The notes under the pieces are model-generated. The model was not told the DNA's origin and did no database searches. It saw only the letters and a list, made by a program, of their open reading frames with translations. Shown piece by piece: positions 6,257 to 6,958 of a stretch of 6,958 nt of DNA. Within the stretch, counting starts at the first letter, position 1; the number at the start of each line of letters is the position of its first letter. The stretch comes from Anaerolineae bacterium (GTDB taxonomy: Bacteria; Chloroflexota; Anaerolineae; Aggregatilineales; Phototrophicaceae), in assembly GCA_020848855.1 (NCBI GenBank), contig JADLHH010000196.1:1-6958 (forward strand), in the 5' to 3' direction. Made by a program: the position numbers and the translations under genes.

Positions 6257-6280
6257 CGGGGCACGCTGGTGCGTGCCCCG
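6257..6280 (-). terminator. Hairpin between the glycoside hydrolase and the glycosylase genes, probable terminator
   Basis: CGGGGCACGC (6257-6266) and GCGTGCCCCG (6271-6280) form a perfect 10-bp stem with a 4-base loop. On the minus strand it follows the glycoside hydrolase stop by 34 bases and is followed by CTTCATTT, a partial T tract. On the plus strand no T tract follows. A terminator for the glycoside hydrolase gene is the best reading. Because the glycosylase start lies only 22 bases beyond, it could also act as an attenuator or as an mRNA-stabilising stem between the two genes. Confidence 0.65.
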
Positions 6281-6314
6281 AATAGTGCGTAATTCTGACT
6301 ACCGCCGTCTGAGG

Positions 6315-6958
6315 CTAGTGCATCACCGCAGAAAGCGTATCACACGCCGGGCACGAGCCGTCAGGGCGAAAGATGGCGTAGCCGCCCATCGGGTCGGTAT
6401 CGGTGAAGAACGGGAAGTCCACGTTCCAGACGATCATCAGGCGCACCTTGCCGCTCTGCGCGGAGAGCGTCGCCGCGCTCGCCAGCCATGACGCCTGCTG
6501 CTCGACGGTCGTATTGTTCGCCCAGGCGAAGTTCGCCGGGATTGCCTGACCGTAGCCCTGCCCCGACAGATAGCCGAGTTCGGTGAAACACACCGGCTTG
6601 CCGCCGAACGGACCGTAGCCACGCTGGAGCATCGAGCCGAAGTAGTACGTCGGGTAGCCGCCGCGCGGGTCGCCGCTGTTCTGGGTGGGCGCGATGATGG
6701 CTTCGTTGTAGTGCAGCCCGACGCAGTCCATATAGCTGGCTGCGCCTGCCTGCGCCATCTGCTGCATGAATACGTCGTCGTTGCAGCCGTTGGACGTGCA
6801 GCCCGCCGAGCCGAAGAACCCGGTTGGCGCGGGCGCGCCGCTGATGACGATGGTGTTAGGGTTGCGCGTCTTGATGGCGTTGAACGCGCCGGCGCGAAGC
6901 TGGGTGTCGGTGCCGCCGTTGATCGAGCCGGCGGGCCAGTCGCGGTCGAGATTGGCTG
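6315..6958 (-). CDS. Glycoside-hydrolase-like TIM-barrel protein, 3' part only (5' end outside window)
   Basis: The reading frame is open from the right window edge to the TGA at 6315-6317, giving 213 visible residues. The first ATG in view (6765-6767) is an internal methionine, since the coding-like sequence continues upstream of it. The visible part begins ANLDRDWPAG and continues with a barrel-strand segment TIVISGAPAPTG, then VGLHYN (H82 of the fragment), and KPVCFTELGYLS, where E126 (codon 6579-6581) matches the catalytic nucleophile at strand 7 of clan GH-A enzymes. MIVWNVDFPFF fits strand 8. The acid/base glutamate, usually in an NE motif at strand 4, would lie beyond the window. Two close cysteines (C53 and C58) and a C-terminal CPAC suggest disulfides and an extracytoplasmic protein. 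It is similar in style to cellulase- or xylosidase-like proteins; the substrate is unknown, and no GH family number can be given safely. A hairpin terminator follows. Confidence 0.8.
   Translation of the reverse strand, partial: ANLDRDWPAGSINGGTDTQLRAGAFNAIKTRNPNTIVISGAPAPTGFFGSAGCTSNGCNDDVFMQQMAQAGAASYMDCVGLHYNEAIIAPTQNSGDPRGGYPTYYFGSMLQRGYGPFGGKPVCFTELGYLSGQGYGQAIPANFAWANNTTVEQQASWLASAATLSAQSGKVRLMIVWNVDFPFFTDTDPMGGYAIFRPDGSCPACDTLSAVMH

Overview
The window looks like ordinary chromosomal DNA of a GC-rich bacterium. The mix of families suggests a member of Chloroflexota, probably of the Anaerolineae type: a cellulase-like glycoside hydrolase fragment, a uracil-DNA-glycosylase-like protein with an EAPGYRG motif, an exported DM13 protein and a secreted PPC/LamG-like protein. 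That placement is an impression from the protein families, not from any marker gene. I see no insertion sequence, phage gene, CRISPR array or toxin-antitoxin pair.

Layout: (1) 13-85 is a complete tRNA-Val(UAC), followed at once by a strong intrinsic terminator (97-125). (2) After a leader of about 150 bases comes an OmpR/PhoB-type response regulator (277-993) with no histidine kinase gene beside it. (3) A tight run of five plus-strand genes follows (1061-5589): an exported DM13-domain protein, a class I SAM-dependent methyltransferase, a two-helix membrane protein of unknown function, a secreted protein with a PPC-like domain and two LamG-like beta-sandwich modules, and a winged-helix/nucleotidyltransferase-like protein. 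Gaps are 12 and 4 bases and then overlaps of 19 and 4 bases, so they are very probably one transcription unit with translational coupling. (4) Two minus-strand genes converge on that run: a uracil-DNA-glycosylase-superfamily protein (5593-6234), whose stop codon lies 3 bases from the stop of the plus-strand run, and the 3' part of a glycoside-hydrolase-like gene that runs off the right edge (6315-6958). A perfect 10-bp hairpin separates these two.

How the genes may work together: the regulator could control the five-gene run, but nothing in the sequence proves it. The run mixes exported or membrane proteins (three) with cytoplasmic enzymes (two) and matches no pathway I recognise. The observations most worth a second look are the loss of the signature cysteine in the DM13 protein, the unassigned membrane protein, the hairpin that covers the only upstream ATG of the glycosylase gene, and an 11-bp inverted repeat inside coding sequence at the convergent junction. 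I found no convincing new defence, mobile or catalytic system here.
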